In this document: positions 21,289-31,248 of the stretch, one piece after another | Layout: each line of letters begins with the position of its first letter | Numbering within the stretch: the first letter of the stretch is position 1 | From: Mangrovibacter phragmitis | GTDB lineage: Bacteria > Pseudomonadota > Gammaproteobacteria > Enterobacterales > Enterobacteriaceae | Reading direction: 5' to 3' | Assembly: GCF_001655675.1 (NCBI RefSeq) | Contig: NZ_LYRP01000001.1 | Coordinates: 1,116,001-1,180,000, forward strand | Length of the DNA: 64,000 bases | Position numbers and translations under genes: made by a program | The notes under the pieces: generated by a model | What the model saw: the letters and a program-made list of their open reading frames with translations, nothing else | Told to the model about the DNA's origin: nothing | The model's database searches: none

Positions 21289-21888
21289 ATGAGCCAGAGC
21301 CATTTTTTTGCCCACCTCTCCCGCCTTAAGTTAATTAACCGCTGGCCGCTGATGCGCAATGTTCGCACCGAAAATGTGTCAGAACACAGTTTACAGGTGG
21401 CGATGGTGGCCCATGCGCTGGCCGCTATCAAGAACCGTAAATTTGGCGGGACGCTGAATCAGGAACGTGTTGCTTTACTGGCAATGTACCACGATGCCAG
21501 CGAAGTGCTGACCGGTGACCTGCCAACACCCGTCAAATACTTCAATTCGCAAATTGCCCATGAATATAAAGCCATCGAAAAAATCGCCCAGCAAAAATTA
21601 TTGCAGATGATCCCTGATGAGCTGCAGGATATTTTTACTCCTTTGCTGGATGAGCAGTACTATAGCGATGATGAAAAATACATTGTCAAACAGGCCGATG
21701 CGCTGTGTGCTTATCTGAAGTGTCTGGAAGAGCTTTCAGCCGGGAACAATGAATTTTTACTGGCGAAAGGCAGGCTTGAGAAGACGCTCAGTGAGCGCCA
21801 CAGTGAAGAAATGGAATACTTTATGCGGGTGTTTGTACCCAGTTTTCATTTATCCCTTGATGAAATTAGCCAGGACACCCCACTCTGA
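21289..21888 (+). CDS. yfbR: 5'-deoxynucleotidase YfbR
   Basis: HD-domain phosphohydrolase that removes the phosphate from deoxyribonucleoside 5'-monophosphates and helps control dNTP pools; 199 residues. The metal ligands are in place: His33 (NVSEHSL), His68-Asp69 (MYHDASEV) and Asp137 (KQADALC), and Arg18 of the E. coli enzyme is conserved in INRWPL. It follows alaA after 81 nt. Confidence 0.96.
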   Translation: MSQSHFFAHLSRLKLINRWPLMRNVRTENVSEHSLQVAMVAHALAAIKNRKFGGTLNQERVALLAMYHDASEVLTGDLPTPVKYFNSQIAHEYKAIEKIAQQKLLQMIPDELQDIFTPLLDEQYYSDDEKYIVKQADALCAYLKCLEELSAGNNEFLLAKGRLEKTLSERHSEEMEYFMRVFVPSFHLSLDEISQDTPL

Positions 21889-21902
21889 GTATTGAGTGGC
21901 TA

Positions 21903-21926
21903 CGCCCGGCTAATCGCTGCCGGGCG
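21903..21926. terminator. Hairpin between convergent yfbR and yfbS
   Basis: CGCCCGGC (21903-21910) pairs with GCCGGGCG (21919-21926). It lies between convergent genes and could stop transcription from both sides, although the T-runs are poor. Confidence 0.55.
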
Positions 21927-21942
21927 CAAAATTGCCTGCTCA

Positions 21943-23775
21943 TCAGAATGGGAATAACACCGGTACCAGCACCACACACACCACCATGACCAGTAGCGTA
22001 AAGGGAACCCCAATTTTTACAAAATCACTGAACTGGTAATTACCCGGCCCCAACACCAGCGTATTTACTGGGGATGAAACTGGCGTCATAAATGCAGCTG
22101 ACGCGGCCATTGCCACAATCATGGCAAACGGATAAGGCGAAACCCCCATTGATTTGGCCGCAGCCAGCGCGATAGGCGCCATCAGTACTGCTGTTGCCGT
22201 ATTGGAAATAAATAACCCAATTGCTGCGCACATGACAAACAGGCATACCAGCATAATATAAGGCCCATATCCACCACCGACTTCCATCAGGCCCTTCACA
22301 ATTAAATCCACCCCGCCCGTTTTCTGTAAAGCAAGCGCGAATGGCATCATACCGACAATTAAAATAATACTGGGCCAGTGAATGGCTTTATAAGCACTTT
22401 GCGCATCAATACAACGAAATTTCCCCATCAACAGGCAGGCGATGAGTGCCGCAATCGTGTTAGGAATTTCATCAGTCAGCATCATGGCGACCATAAGCGC
22501 CAGGCAGAAAATGGCATGGGGAGCCTGGCTATGTGCAGGTGAAGCGACACTCTCTTCAACCGGTAAATTCAGTACCAGGAAATCACGTTTTTTCTGGCCA
22601 AGAATGCGAATCAGCTTCCAGTCTCCCACCACCAGCAGGATATCCCCCAACTGAATGGGCTCATCGAGAATGTTGCCATCCATCGCTTCACCACCGCGTC
22701 GCAAACCTACAACATTCAGGCCATAGCGTGAACGAAAGCCAATCTCACGCACGCTTTTCGCCGCCAGTTCAGATTCCGGTAACAACGATATTTCAGCCAT
22801 GCCCACATCCTGCGCCTGGTCAGAAAAATACTCACCACGCAGAATCATGGGCTCCAGCATTTGTTCAGCACAAAACTGGCGCAAGTCGACATCTGAAGCA
22901 GACATATCAATCAGGAGTACATCACGGTCGCGCAGTTCTGTAACCCCATTCACATTCACAATAACCCGGCGGAATTTACGCCAGCGTTCAACACCAATAA
23001 TATTCGCTCCATAATGCTCACGCAGTTTCAGGTCATCCAGGCGGCGCCCCATCAGCGGCGACCCAGGGCGAATAGCCAGGCGACGGGCGCGCCCACTCAG
23101 CCGGTAGTCTTTAATCAGGTCGCGAAAGGTGCGGCGTTTCCAGCGCTCTTTCGTGCCGTCATCACTTTCGCCACGAAACGCAAAACGCACCAGTAACATA
23201 TAGAAGATACCCAGCACCAGTACGGCCAGACCAATGGGCGTTACACTGAAAAATTGAAAGCCCTGTAAGCCTTCGCGCAATAATTCACTGTTGATAACCA
23301 AGTTAGGCGGTGTGGCAACCAGCGTCATCATTCCGCTGATAAGGCCAGCAAATGCCAGTGGCATCATCAAACGGCCGGGAGGAATTTGCATGCGACCAGA
23401 AACACTCAGCACTACGGGGATGAAAATCGCGACTACACCGGTTGAACTCATAAAAGCCCCAAGGCCCGCCACGGTGAGCATCAGTAACACCAGCATTTTG
23501 GTTTCGCTACTGCCCGCCATTTTTACCAGCCATGCGCCCAGTGCAGTCGCCACACCGGTGCGCACCAGGCCATCGCCAATAATAAACAAAGCCGCTATCA
23601 GGACAACATTCGGGTCACTGAAGCCGGACAGTGCTTCATTCAGCGTCAACGTGCCACTCAGTACAAAAGCGACAATCACCAACAATGCCACCGCATCCAT
23701 ACGAATTTTCCCGGTGGCAAAGAAAAAAACAGCAAAGCCCAGTAAGCACACTACCCAAATCAGTTCGCTGTTCAC
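21943..23775 (-). CDS. yfbS: DASS-family sodium/anion symporter YfbS
   Basis: Inner-membrane transporter of the divalent anion:sodium symporter family, 610 residues, substrate not established. Two groups of membrane helices (about 1-190 and 410-610) flank two soluble TrkA-C-type domains (about residues 205-390; [33 protein letters not shown]). Substrate-loop signatures [14 protein letters not shown] and [16 protein letters not shown] are present. It is convergent with yfbR. Confidence 0.9.
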   Translation of the reverse strand: MNSELIWVVCLLGFAVFFFATGKIRMDAVALLVIVAFVLSGTLTLNEALSGFSDPNVVLIAALFIIGDGLVRTGVATALGAWLVKMAGSSETKMLVLLMLTVAGLGAFMSSTGVVAIFIPVVLSVSGRMQIPPGRLMMPLAFAGLISGMMTLVATPPNLVINSELLREGLQGFQFFSVTPIGLAVLVLGIFYMLLVRFAFRGESDDGTKERWKRRTFRDLIKDYRLSGRARRLAIRPGSPLMGRRLDDLKLREHYGANIIGVERWRKFRRVIVNVNGVTELRDRDVLLIDMSASDVDLRQFCAEQMLEPMILRGEYFSDQAQDVGMAEISLLPESELAAKSVREIGFRSRYGLNVVGLRRGGEAMDGNILDEPIQLGDILLVVGDWKLIRILGQKKRDFLVLNLPVEESVASPAHSQAPHAIFCLALMVAMMLTDEIPNTIAALIACLLMGKFRCIDAQSAYKAIHWPSIILIVGMMPFALALQKTGGVDLIVKGLMEVGGGYGPYIMLVCLFVMCAAIGLFISNTATAVLMAPIALAAAKSMGVSPYPFAMIVAMAASAAFMTPVSSPVNTLVLGPGNYQFSDFVKIGVPFTLLVMVVCVVLVPVLFPF

Positions 23776-23836
23776 AACTTATCCTTGTTTGCTGAAGAGA
23801 TGCGGATATTGCCAGTCCGCTGACAACACATCAGTG

Positions 23837-23876
23837 TAAAAAAACGCCTGAAATAAGAGCTTCAGGCGTTTTAGTG
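23837..23876 (-). terminator. Intrinsic terminator of the yfbV-yfbU-hxpA run
   Basis: AAAACGCCTGAA (23841-23852) pairs perfectly with TTCAGGCGTTTT (23861-23872). On the minus strand the T-run extends to seven. It lies 35 nt after the hxpA stop. Confidence 0.85.
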
Positions 23877-23910
23877 TACAAAAGAAAAGTGTAATAAATA
23901 GCGGGCTAAA

Positions 23911-24573
23911 TCAGTATTCGCGCTGTTTTAACACCACTTTGCCTGGAGCCACTACCTCAACAACCAGTTGTTCAAGGCTGGTCAGGCAGAAATCGACGCG
24001 GTCAAGCCCGGGAGCATCACCTGGAACGTTGACGGCTGCCACATGGCAACCCGCAGCCAGGCCAGACAACACCCCAGCCGCAGCATCTTCTACTACGAGG
24101 CATTCTGAGGCAGGCAAACCAAGTAATTTTGCGCCAAGCAGGTAAGGATCTGGCTCAGGCTTCCCTTTGCTGACCTGCTCTGCAGTAACAAACACTTTTG
24201 GTGTGGGCAAACCAGTAGCGCTATGGCGAGCGCTGGCAACGGGCACTGAGCCTGATGTGACGATGGCCCAGGGAATTTGGTTGGCATCTAAATAATTCAG
24301 CAATGCAATCGCCCCTGGCAGGGCTGTAATCCCTGTAGTGTCGGATGCTTCTAACGCTTCCAGCGCGTAAAATTCACGCTGGATATCCTCTTCAGAGGCC
24401 CCAGCCATAAAATGCCGCAGTGAAGTAATTGCCTGTTTTCCATGAATGAAATCAAGAATATCCTTATGCGGTATGGCAAACCTGTCGCCCCAGCTACACC
24501 AGGCCCTTTCGACCGCAGGTAACGAGTCAACCAGCGTGCCATCCAAATCGAACAAAAATCCTTTACACTGCAC
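23911..24573 (-). CDS. hxpA: HAD-family sugar phosphatase HxpA (YfbT)
   Basis: Haloacid-dehalogenase-like phosphatase which in E. coli acts on hexitol and sugar phosphates; 220 residues. Motif I is FDLDGTLVDS (nucleophile Asp and acid/base Asp), motif II AIVTSGSV, motif III Lys in KGKPEPDPYL and motif IV VVEDAAAGVLSG. The last 20 residues differ from E. coli. It is 14 nt from yfbU on the same strand. Confidence 0.93.
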   Translation of the reverse strand: MQCKGFLFDLDGTLVDSLPAVERAWCSWGDRFAIPHKDILDFIHGKQAITSLRHFMAGASEEDIQREFYALEALEASDTTGITALPGAIALLNYLDANQIPWAIVTSGSVPVASARHSATGLPTPKVFVTAEQVSKGKPEPDPYLLGAKLLGLPASECLVVEDAAAGVLSGLAAGCHVAAVNVPGDAPGLDRVDFCLTSLEQLVVEVVAPGKVVLKQREY

Positions 24574-24587
24574 TACAGTATCTCCTG

Positions 24588-25082
24588 TCAGGCATTAATA
24601 ATTTGGTTGATTTCATTGCTGCTCAGGTGGTACTGGCGTGGGCAACTTTGCCAGGTTTTGAGCATACGCAGGTATTTTTCCCACATTGGCGTTTGGGCAT
24701 TAAACCCATGTGTACCTGCATCAAAATGGGTATAGCGCCCTTCAGTGTTCACCATGAAGCGAACATAACTCAGAAAACGGGCCTCAGTAGCGGCATCAAA
24801 CCCGAGGAAAGTTACCCGGCGTTCATCAATGTTTTCGCCATCTTTCAGGTTGCCCCAGGAAACCTGCAACGCATGGTACATTTCCATGATATCGATAATC
24901 GTGCGGCAGGTTTCTTCCGTTAACTGGCCAAACTCCCGATCAAGTTCACGCATCTGCAGGCCAAAACCACGCTCAACAATGGTTTGCAGGCGGCGATAAC
25001 GTTCTGCGTTATCCGGGTCCAGCAGGGTCATCATTTTGTATTGGTTAGAGAGAATAAGCCGTTGGGCATTGGTCATTTCCAT
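24588..25082 (-). CDS. yfbU: UPF0304 family protein YfbU
   Basis: Cytoplasmic helical protein of unknown molecular role, 164 residues, nearly identical to E. coli YfbU ([46 protein letters not shown]). In E. coli its overproduction is reported to be toxic. It lies between yfbV and hxpA on the same strand. Confidence 0.95.
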   Translation of the reverse strand: MEMTNAQRLILSNQYKMMTLLDPDNAERYRRLQTIVERGFGLQMRELDREFGQLTEETCRTIIDIMEMYHALQVSWGNLKDGENIDERRVTFLGFDAATEARFLSYVRFMVNTEGRYTHFDAGTHGFNAQTPMWEKYLRMLKTWQSCPRQYHLSSNEINQIINA

Positions 25083-25173
25083 TTCACAACTCCTGTATCA
25101 GGCTAACGCACTGAAATAACTCTGTTAAACCACAAAAAATACCTGCCTTCTTTATATGCGTAATTAACCGGGA

Positions 25174-25629
25174 TTACAAATCATCAAGAAATGTTTTATC
25201 CAGTTGCCTGAAAGCACGCTTCAGGGTGTCAGCCAGTGCCTGGTAATCGGGTTTGCCTTCAACCGGGGCCAGTGCCTGGCCGGCTTCTTCAAGCTTGCTG
25301 CGCACTTCATAAAACCAGTTAAGAATGGAGGGTGGTAACGGTGTAACTGAACGTTTCCCCAACCACCATAAGCCCTGCATCGGCAAGCTAACGGCAAATA
25401 ATGCTGTCGCCACAGCTGGCCCCAACTGGCCGCCGAGTGCGATTTGCCAGGTCAGAGTAAACACGGCAATCGGTGGCATAAAGCGGATAGCAAACCGGGT
25501 GGCGCGAATAATGCGATTCTCTACGAACACCGGTGCGAGGCGCTTTTCCATGGGCCACGTTTTCGCATAATGCTGCCCCTTACGAAATAAACTGAGGCCA
25601 CTGACGGAACGTTTTTCGGGTGTGGACAT
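25174..25629 (-). CDS. yfbV: UPF0208 membrane protein YfbV
   Basis: Inner-membrane protein of 151 residues with two membrane helices around residues 45-90 ([38 protein letters not shown]) and a soluble C-terminal part ending [10 protein letters not shown]. It has been linked to organisation of the Ter macrodomain in E. coli, but the mechanism is unclear. Divergent from ackA, as in E. coli. Confidence 0.95.
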   Translation of the reverse strand: MSTPEKRSVSGLSLFRKGQHYAKTWPMEKRLAPVFVENRIIRATRFAIRFMPPIAVFTLTWQIALGGQLGPAVATALFAVSLPMQGLWWLGKRSVTPLPPSILNWFYEVRSKLEEAGQALAPVEGKPDYQALADTLKRAFRQLDKTFLDDL

Positions 25630-25961
25630 GGTTTCACCTCAACTTCACATATAAAAATTCAAATTTTTGTGCAAAATACCAACTTATAATGACAAGGTTC
25701 AAAATATTTTTCATTTTTGGGTGCAATCAGTTATCCTGTCCGCGCCATGAGGCCGTAGTGGAAAACTGCCGGTTGCCACACTTTCATAAGCGCCAACTCA
25801 GGCGGCAAAAAAGTGAAAATGGCGTAAACTCATGAATATTTGTTCGTCGTGCCAAAAAACGTTTCAGGCATGACGTTAATCATAAATGTCAGCGTCATCT
25901 TGCGCTACGATGAGAGACTCACTGACGTTTTTTTAGCCACGTATCAAATATAGGTACTTCC
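25630..25961. promoter_or_regulatory. yfbV-ackA divergent promoter region
   Basis: This 332-nt gap must hold both promoters. The last 90 nt before ackA resemble the E. coli leader (GCGTCATCTTGCGCTACGAT and GACGTTTTTTTAGCCACG). An inverted pair ATGACG/CGTCAT lies at 25870-25875 and 25893-25898. I cannot assign start sites or factor sites. Confidence 0.5.
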
Positions 25962-27164
25962 ATGTCGAGTAAGTTAGTACTGGTTCTGAACTGCGGTAGC
26001 TCCTCACTGAAATTCGCAATCATCGATGCAACTAATGGTGACGAGTACCTCTCTGGTTTAGCGGAATGTTTCCACCTGCCAGAAGCGCGCATCAAATGGA
26101 AAATGAGCGGTAATAAAGAAGAAGCAGCACTGGGTGCCGGCGCAGCGCACAGCGAAGCGTTGAACTTCATCGTTAATACCATTCTGGCACAAAAACCAGA
26201 GCTTTCTGCCCAGTTGGTCGCAATTGGTCACCGTATTGTTCACGGTGGTGAAAAATACACCAAATCAGTTGTCATTGACGATACTGTTGTTCAGGGTATC
26301 AAAGATGCGTCTTCTTTTGCACCTTTGCATAACCCGGCGCATCTGATTGGTATCGCAGAAGCCCTGAAATCATTCCCTGGTCTGGCAAACAAAAACGTAG
26401 CTGTTTTCGACACCGCGTTCCATCAGACCATGCCGCAGGAATCTTACCTGTACGCGCTGCCTTACAGCCTGTACAAAGAGCACGGCATTCGTCGTTATGG
26501 CGCACACGGTACCAGCCACTTCTATGTTACTCAGGAAGCGGCCAAAATGCTGAACAAACCGGTTGAAGAACTGAACATTATCACCTGCCATCTGGGCAAT
26601 GGTGGTTCTGTTTCTGCAATCCGTAACGGGAAATGCGTTGATACCTCCATGGGTCTGACCCCGCTGGAAGGCCTGGTCATGGGCACACGTTCTGGTGATA
26701 TCGACCCGGCTATCGTGTTCCATCTGCATGACACACTGGGTATGAGCATTGAACAGATCAACAAACTGCTGACTAAAGAATCTGGTCTGCTTGGTCTGAC
26801 TGAAGTCACCAGTGACTGCCGTTATGTTGAAGATAACTACCAAACCAAAGATGACGCAAAACGCGCCATGGACGTTTACTGCCACCGTCTGGCGAAATAC
26901 ATCGGCGCGTACACCGCAATGATGGAAGGCCGTCTGGATGGCGTGGTGTTCACTGGTGGTATTGGTGAAAACGCAGCGATGGTTCGTGAACTGTCTCTGG
27001 CTAAACTGGGCGTTCTGGGCTTTGAAGTTGACCACGAGCGTAACCTGGCTGCCCGTTTTGGCAAATCTGGTTTCATCAACAAAGAAGGCACCACTCTCGC
27101 CATGGTCATTCCGACCAACGAAGAACTGGTTATCGCGCAAGACGCGCTTCGCCTGACTGCTTAA
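25962..27164 (+). CDS. ackA: Acetate kinase
   Basis: Interconverts acetyl phosphate and acetate with ATP formation, the second step of acetate overflow; 400 residues, full length. Conserved features are [23 protein letters not shown] (substrate Arg), [11 protein letters not shown] (catalytic Asp), [11 protein letters not shown] and GTRSGDIDP. The start matches the E. coli [12 protein letters not shown]. pta follows 90 nt later on the same strand. Confidence 0.98.
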   Translation: MSSKLVLVLNCGSSSLKFAIIDATNGDEYLSGLAECFHLPEARIKWKMSGNKEEAALGAGAAHSEALNFIVNTILAQKPELSAQLVAIGHRIVHGGEKYTKSVVIDDTVVQGIKDASSFAPLHNPAHLIGIAEALKSFPGLANKNVAVFDTAFHQTMPQESYLYALPYSLYKEHGIRRYGAHGTSHFYVTQEAAKMLNKPVEELNIITCHLGNGGSVSAIRNGKCVDTSMGLTPLEGLVMGTRSGDIDPAIVFHLHDTLGMSIEQINKLLTKESGLLGLTEVTSDCRYVEDNYQTKDDAKRAMDVYCHRLAKYIGAYTAMMEGRLDGVVFTGGIGENAAMVRELSLAKLGVLGFEVDHERNLAARFGKSGFINKEGTTLAMVIPTNEELVIAQDALRLTA

Positions 27165-27171
27165 TACCTTC

Positions 27172-27200
27172 ACCGCCAGCCTCGCTGGCGGTGCTGTTTT
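27172..27200 (+). terminator. Hairpin between ackA and pta
   Basis: CACCGCCAGC (27172-27181) and GCTGGCGGTG (27185-27194) form a perfect 10-bp stem with a 3-nt loop, followed by CTGTTTTAA. A partial terminator here would lower pta expression relative to ackA; pta may also have its own promoter. Confidence 0.65.
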
Positions 27201-27254
27201 AACGACACTCCCAATGCGCCTGCCTGCAGGTGCCAGTGTGAAAGAGGATTCAAC

Positions 27255-29396
27255 GTGTCCCGTACTATTATGCTTATTCCTACCGGAACCAGCGTAGGTC
27301 TGACCAGCGTCAGCCTCGGTGTTATCCGTGCTATGGAACGTAAAGGCGTTCGTTTAAGCGTCTTCAAACCAATCGCTCAGCCTCGTACTGGCGGCAATAC
27401 GCCGGATCAGACCACCACTATCGTGCGTGCCAACTCCAACGTGACTGCTGCTGAACCGCTGACTATGCACCATGTTGAATCTCTGCTGTCCAGCAACCAG
27501 AAAGATGTGCTGATGGAAGAGATTATCGCCCGCTACCACGAAAACACCAAAGATGCGGAAGTGGTGCTGGTTGAAGGTTTGGTGCCAACACGTAAACATC
27601 AGTTTGCGCAGTCACTGAACTATGAAATTGCCAAAACCCTGAACGCTGAGATAGTGTTTGTTATGTCTCAGGGTACCGATACCGTTGAGCAAATTCAGGA
27701 ACGTATTGAACTGACCCGCAACTCTTTTGGCGGCAGCAAAAATACCAATATCACTGGCGTGATTGTTAACAAACTGAATGCGCCGGTTGATGAACAAGGT
27801 CGTACCCGTCCTGACCTGTCTGAAATCTTCGATGACTCCAGCAAAGCCAAAGTGGTCAGCATCGATGCCAAAGTTCTGGCAGAGAAAAGCCCGCTGCCTG
27901 TTCTCGGCGGTATTCCGTGGAGCTTTGATCTGATTGCGACTCGCGCTATCGACATGGCGAAACACCTGAATGCCACCATTATCAACGAAGGTGACATCAA
28001 TACCCGCCGTGTGAAATCCGTGACTTTCTGTGCCCGCAGCATTCCTCATATGCTGGAACATTTTCGTCCGGGTTCACTGCTGGTGACTTCTGCTGATCGC
28101 CCTGACGTTTTGGTTGCAGCCTGCCTGGCCGCCATGAATGGCGTTGAAATTGGCGCACTGCTGCTGACTGGCGGTTACGAAATGGACGAACGCATTGGCA
28201 AATTGTGTGAACGTGCTTTCGCCACTGGCCTGCCAGTATTCATGGTGAATACCAACACCTGGCAGACCTCTTTAAGCCTGCAGAGCTTCAACCTCGAAGT
28301 ACCGGCAGACGACCATGAGCGTGTTGAGAAAGTTCAGGAATACGTTGCCAGCCACATCAGCAGCGACTGGATTGAGTCCCTGACTGCAACTTCTGAACGC
28401 AGCCGCCGCCTGTCTCCGCCAGCCTTCCGTTACCAGTTAACTGAACTGGCACGTAAAGCCGGTAAACGTATCGTGCTGCCGGAAGGTGATGAACCGCGTA
28501 CCATTAAAGCGGCATCTATCTGTGCTGATCGTGGTATCGCCACCTGTATCCTGTTAGGTAACCCGGAAGAAGTGAACCGTGTTGCAGCCTCTCAGGGCGT
28601 TGAACTGGGCGCAGGTATCGAAATCGTTGACCCGGATGTAGTACGTGAAAGCTATGTACCGCGCCTGGTTGAACTGCGTAAAAACAAAGGTATGACCGAA
28701 GCTGTTGCCCGTGAACAACTGGAAGACAACGTTGTTCTGGGTACTCTGATGCTGGAACAGGATGAAGTTGATGGTCTGGTATCTGGTGCGGTTCACACCA
28801 CTGCCAACACCATTCGCCCGCCGCTGCAGTTGATTAAAACAGCACCAGGCAGCTCACTGGTTTCTTCTGTTTTCTTCATGTTGCTGCCGGAACAGGTTTA
28901 TGTTTACGGTGACTGCGCAATCAACCCGGATCCGACTGCCGAACAACTGGCTGAAATCGCAATTCAGTCTGCTGATTCTGCAATTGCTTTCGGTATTGAA
29001 CCGCGCGTTGCAATGCTTTCCTACTCTACGGGTAACTCTGGTGCCGGTAGCGATGTTGAGAAAGTTCGTGAAGCAACTCGCCTGGCTCAGGAAAAACGCC
29101 CGGATCTGGTTATCGATGGGCCGCTGCAATACGACGCAGCTGTTATGGCTGATGTGGCGAAGTCCAAAGCACCGAACTCTCCGGTTGCTGGCCGTGCCAC
29201 CGTGTTTATCTTCCCAGACCTGAACACGGGTAACACCACTTATAAAGCGGTTCAGCGTTCTGCCGACCTGATTTCTATTGGGCCGATGCTGCAGGGTATG
29301 CGCAAACCGGTTAACGACTTGTCCCGTGGCGCGCTGGTAGACGATATTGTTTACACTATCGCACTGACCGCCATTCAGTCTTCTCAACAAAATTAA
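27255..29396 (+). CDS. pta: Phosphate acetyltransferase
   Basis: Converts acetyl-CoA and phosphate to acetyl phosphate; 713 residues, the long enterobacterial form. An N-terminal P-loop/DRTGG regulatory region ([29 protein letters not shown]) is followed by the catalytic PTA domain from about residue 390 ([53 protein letters not shown]). It forms an operon with ackA and ends at a strong terminator. Confidence 0.98.
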   Translation: MSRTIMLIPTGTSVGLTSVSLGVIRAMERKGVRLSVFKPIAQPRTGGNTPDQTTTIVRANSNVTAAEPLTMHHVESLLSSNQKDVLMEEIIARYHENTKDAEVVLVEGLVPTRKHQFAQSLNYEIAKTLNAEIVFVMSQGTDTVEQIQERIELTRNSFGGSKNTNITGVIVNKLNAPVDEQGRTRPDLSEIFDDSSKAKVVSIDAKVLAEKSPLPVLGGIPWSFDLIATRAIDMAKHLNATIINEGDINTRRVKSVTFCARSIPHMLEHFRPGSLLVTSADRPDVLVAACLAAMNGVEIGALLLTGGYEMDERIGKLCERAFATGLPVFMVNTNTWQTSLSLQSFNLEVPADDHERVEKVQEYVASHISSDWIESLTATSERSRRLSPPAFRYQLTELARKAGKRIVLPEGDEPRTIKAASICADRGIATCILLGNPEEVNRVAASQGVELGAGIEIVDPDVVRESYVPRLVELRKNKGMTEAVAREQLEDNVVLGTLMLEQDEVDGLVSGAVHTTANTIRPPLQLIKTAPGSSLVSSVFFMLLPEQVYVYGDCAINPDPTAEQLAEIAIQSADSAIAFGIEPRVAMLSYSTGNSGAGSDVEKVREATRLAQEKRPDLVIDGPLQYDAAVMADVAKSKAPNSPVAGRATVFIFPDLNTGNTTYKAVQRSADLISIGPMLQGMRKPVNDLSRGALVDDIVYTIALTAIQSSQQN

Positions 29397-29420
29397 TGAG
29401 TTGTTGAAAGCCGTGTGAAA

Positions 29421-29447
29421 AGGCAGCCTGAAGGCTGCCTTTTTTTA
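29421..29447 (+). terminator. Intrinsic terminator of pta
   Basis: AGGCAGCC-TGAA-GGCTGCCT (29421-29440) followed by T7, 24 nt after the pta stop. It lies between convergent pta and the transketolase gene. Confidence 0.92.
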
Positions 29448-29465
29448 TTTGATAACCGCCTACTG

Positions 29466-30422
29466 TTACTCCAATAATTCACGCGCAGCAGCAACAATAT
29501 CTGCGCAAGTCAGCCCGTAGGTACGCTGCAGATAGTCCTGAGTACCCACCTGACCATACTGGTCTTTTACTCCGACCCGCCGCAAAGATACCGGACACGT
29601 CTCGCTTAATACTTCCGCCACAGCCGAACCCAGCCCATTGTGAATATTATGGTTTTCACAAGTCACCACCCGCCCGGTTTTCTCCGCATAATTTTTTACC
29701 AGCATGCGGTCTATCGGCTTCAGGGTGAACATATCAATTACCGCTGCGTCCACGCCCTGGTGTGCCAGTATCGTTGCCGCATCCAGCGCCTCTGCAACCA
29801 TAATCCCATTGGCTATCAGCGTAATATCACGCCCTTCCCGTAAAACATTTCCTTTGCCAATGGTAAATGTGGTGCCGGGCTCGTAAATGCGCCGGGCCTG
29901 TTTGCGAATAGTGCGCACCCAGTAAAACCCATCGAGCCCGATAAGCTGGTGCAGTATGTCATTGAACATCACGCTGTCTGTCACTTCCAGCACAACAGCA
30001 TGCGCCAGGCCACGCACAATCCCCATATCTTCGAATGACATGTGCGTGCCCCCGTTGTGGCAGGCGGTAACACCGGCATCCGACGCTATCACCTTCACGT
30101 TATTGCGCTGGTAATCCAGAGCCATAAACAACTGGTCAAAACAGCGGCGGCTGGCGAACGCGGTAAAGGTATGCACAAAAGGCTTGCGCCCGGCCAGCGA
30201 TAACCCTGCAGCGGTACCAATCACATTGGCTTCCATAATCCCACAGTTAATCACATCCTGGGGAAACTCAGCCTGCACAGTATCCATAGACATAGAGCTC
30301 ATCAGGTCTGCTTCCAGCGCGATGATGCCACTATTCTGCTTTATTTGCTCACGGACAAAACCAGAATAGACTTTGCGCATTTCGATACTGTCTTGCTCAC
30401 CCATAGGTGCCAGTTTAATCAT
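29466..30422 (-). CDS. Transketolase, C-terminal subunit (split type)
   Basis: Pyrimidine-binding plus C-terminal domains of a transketolase made of two polypeptides; 318 residues. It has the catalytic Glu region GIIALEADLMSSM, the cofactor stretch FPQDVINCGIMEANVIGTAAGLSLAG (in part), the His pocket ASDAGVTACHNGGTHMSFED and the C-terminal swivelling domain from about residue 190. The ATG overlaps the stop of the N-subunit gene, so the pair is probably translated together. It is last in a PTS operon absent from E. coli K-12; from memory Salmonella has a similar cassette next to pta. The donor sugar is unknown. Confidence 0.88.
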   Translation of the reverse strand: MIKLAPMGEQDSIEMRKVYSGFVREQIKQNSGIIALEADLMSSMSMDTVQAEFPQDVINCGIMEANVIGTAAGLSLAGRKPFVHTFTAFASRRCFDQLFMALDYQRNNVKVIASDAGVTACHNGGTHMSFEDMGIVRGLAHAVVLEVTDSVMFNDILHQLIGLDGFYWVRTIRKQARRIYEPGTTFTIGKGNVLREGRDITLIANGIMVAEALDAATILAHQGVDAAVIDMFTLKPIDRMLVKNYAEKTGRVVTCENHNIHNGLGSAVAEVLSETCPVSLRRVGVKDQYGQVGTQDYLQRTYGLTCADIVAAARELLE

Positions 30423-31248
30423 GCATCACCTCCAGTTGCGCCAGCTCACGCTCAAGTGCTGCACGCATCTCAGGGGTTAACCGCAAATGATGTGAGTTCG
30501 GCAATGCTTCCAGATACGGTACCCCCTGGCCTTTTTTACTGTCCAGGATAACCACTCGCGGGGCATCGCCAGGTGAAGAAACCGGCGCAATGGCGGCCTG
30601 TAATCCGGCAATGTCGTCCCCTTTAACCTGAGTCACCACGAAACCAAATGCCCGAAATTTTGCGCTTAGATCTCCGGGACTAATGATTTCACTCAGCGGC
30701 CCGTCCAGTTGCTGCTTATTCCAGTCAACAAACAGCAACAAGTTATTGAGCTTATGGTGGGCAATAAACTGAAATGCTTCCCAGCACTGTCCTTCATTCA
30801 GTTCTCCATCGCCCACAATGCAGAACACCCGGTTAGTTTTCCCGGCCAGTTGATGTGCCAGTGCAATACCTCCGGCAATGGAAACGCCTTGCCCCAGTGA
30901 ACCGGTAGTGGCATCAACGCCACGGGTTTTTAACCTGTCCGGGTGGCTGGGGAAATGGGTGCCGTTTTCATTGAGCGTCAGTAACTGCGAAACCGGGAAA
31001 TACCCTTTAAGTGCCAGCGTACTGTAAAGTGCCGGCCCGGCATGTCCTTTAGATAACACAAAGTAATCCCGTTCCGGCCAGTCCGGGTGCTGTGGGTCTG
31101 TACGCATAACATCACCGTACAACACTGCCAGCGTCTCAACCACAGACATGCTCCCGCCATAATGCCCAAACCCTAAATGATTCAATGCCCGTAAGGTTTC
31201 AATGCGAATGCGCCGGGCAAACGTCGTGATTTCATTTACTGAAGCCAT
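30415..31248 (-). CDS. Transketolase, N-terminal subunit (split type)
   Basis: Thiamine-diphosphate-binding half of the split transketolase, 277 residues. The TPP signature is GDGELNEGQCWEAFQF with the metal-site Asn in VDWNKQQLDG; LSKGHAGPALYSTL and TTGSLGQGVSIAGG are typical. A GTG four codons upstream is possible, but GGAGG lies 5 nt before the ATG at 31248, so I start there. It overlaps the PTS IIC gene by 17 nt at its start and the C-subunit gene by 8 nt at its end. Confidence 0.9.
   Translation of the reverse strand: MASVNEITTFARRIRIETLRALNHLGFGHYGGSMSVVETLAVLYGDVMRTDPQHPDWPERDYFVLSKGHAGPALYSTLALKGYFPVSQLLTLNENGTHFPSHPDRLKTRGVDATTGSLGQGVSIAGGIALAHQLAGKTNRVFCIVGDGELNEGQCWEAFQFIAHHKLNNLLLFVDWNKQQLDGPLSEIISPGDLSAKFRAFGFVVTQVKGDDIAGLQAAIAPVSSPGDAPRVVILDSKKGQGVPYLEALPNSHHLRLTPEMRAALERELAQLEVMHD

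Noticed and set aside
23291-23839. 182-codon plus-strand ORF
   Set aside because: Antisense to the N-terminal membrane part of yfbS; Thr/Ile/Pro-rich shadow composition.
26370-27173. 267-codon minus-strand ORF
   Set aside because: Antisense to ackA in a fixed frame; composition (Phe-, His- and Asn-rich) is that of a shadow of a well-conserved gene.
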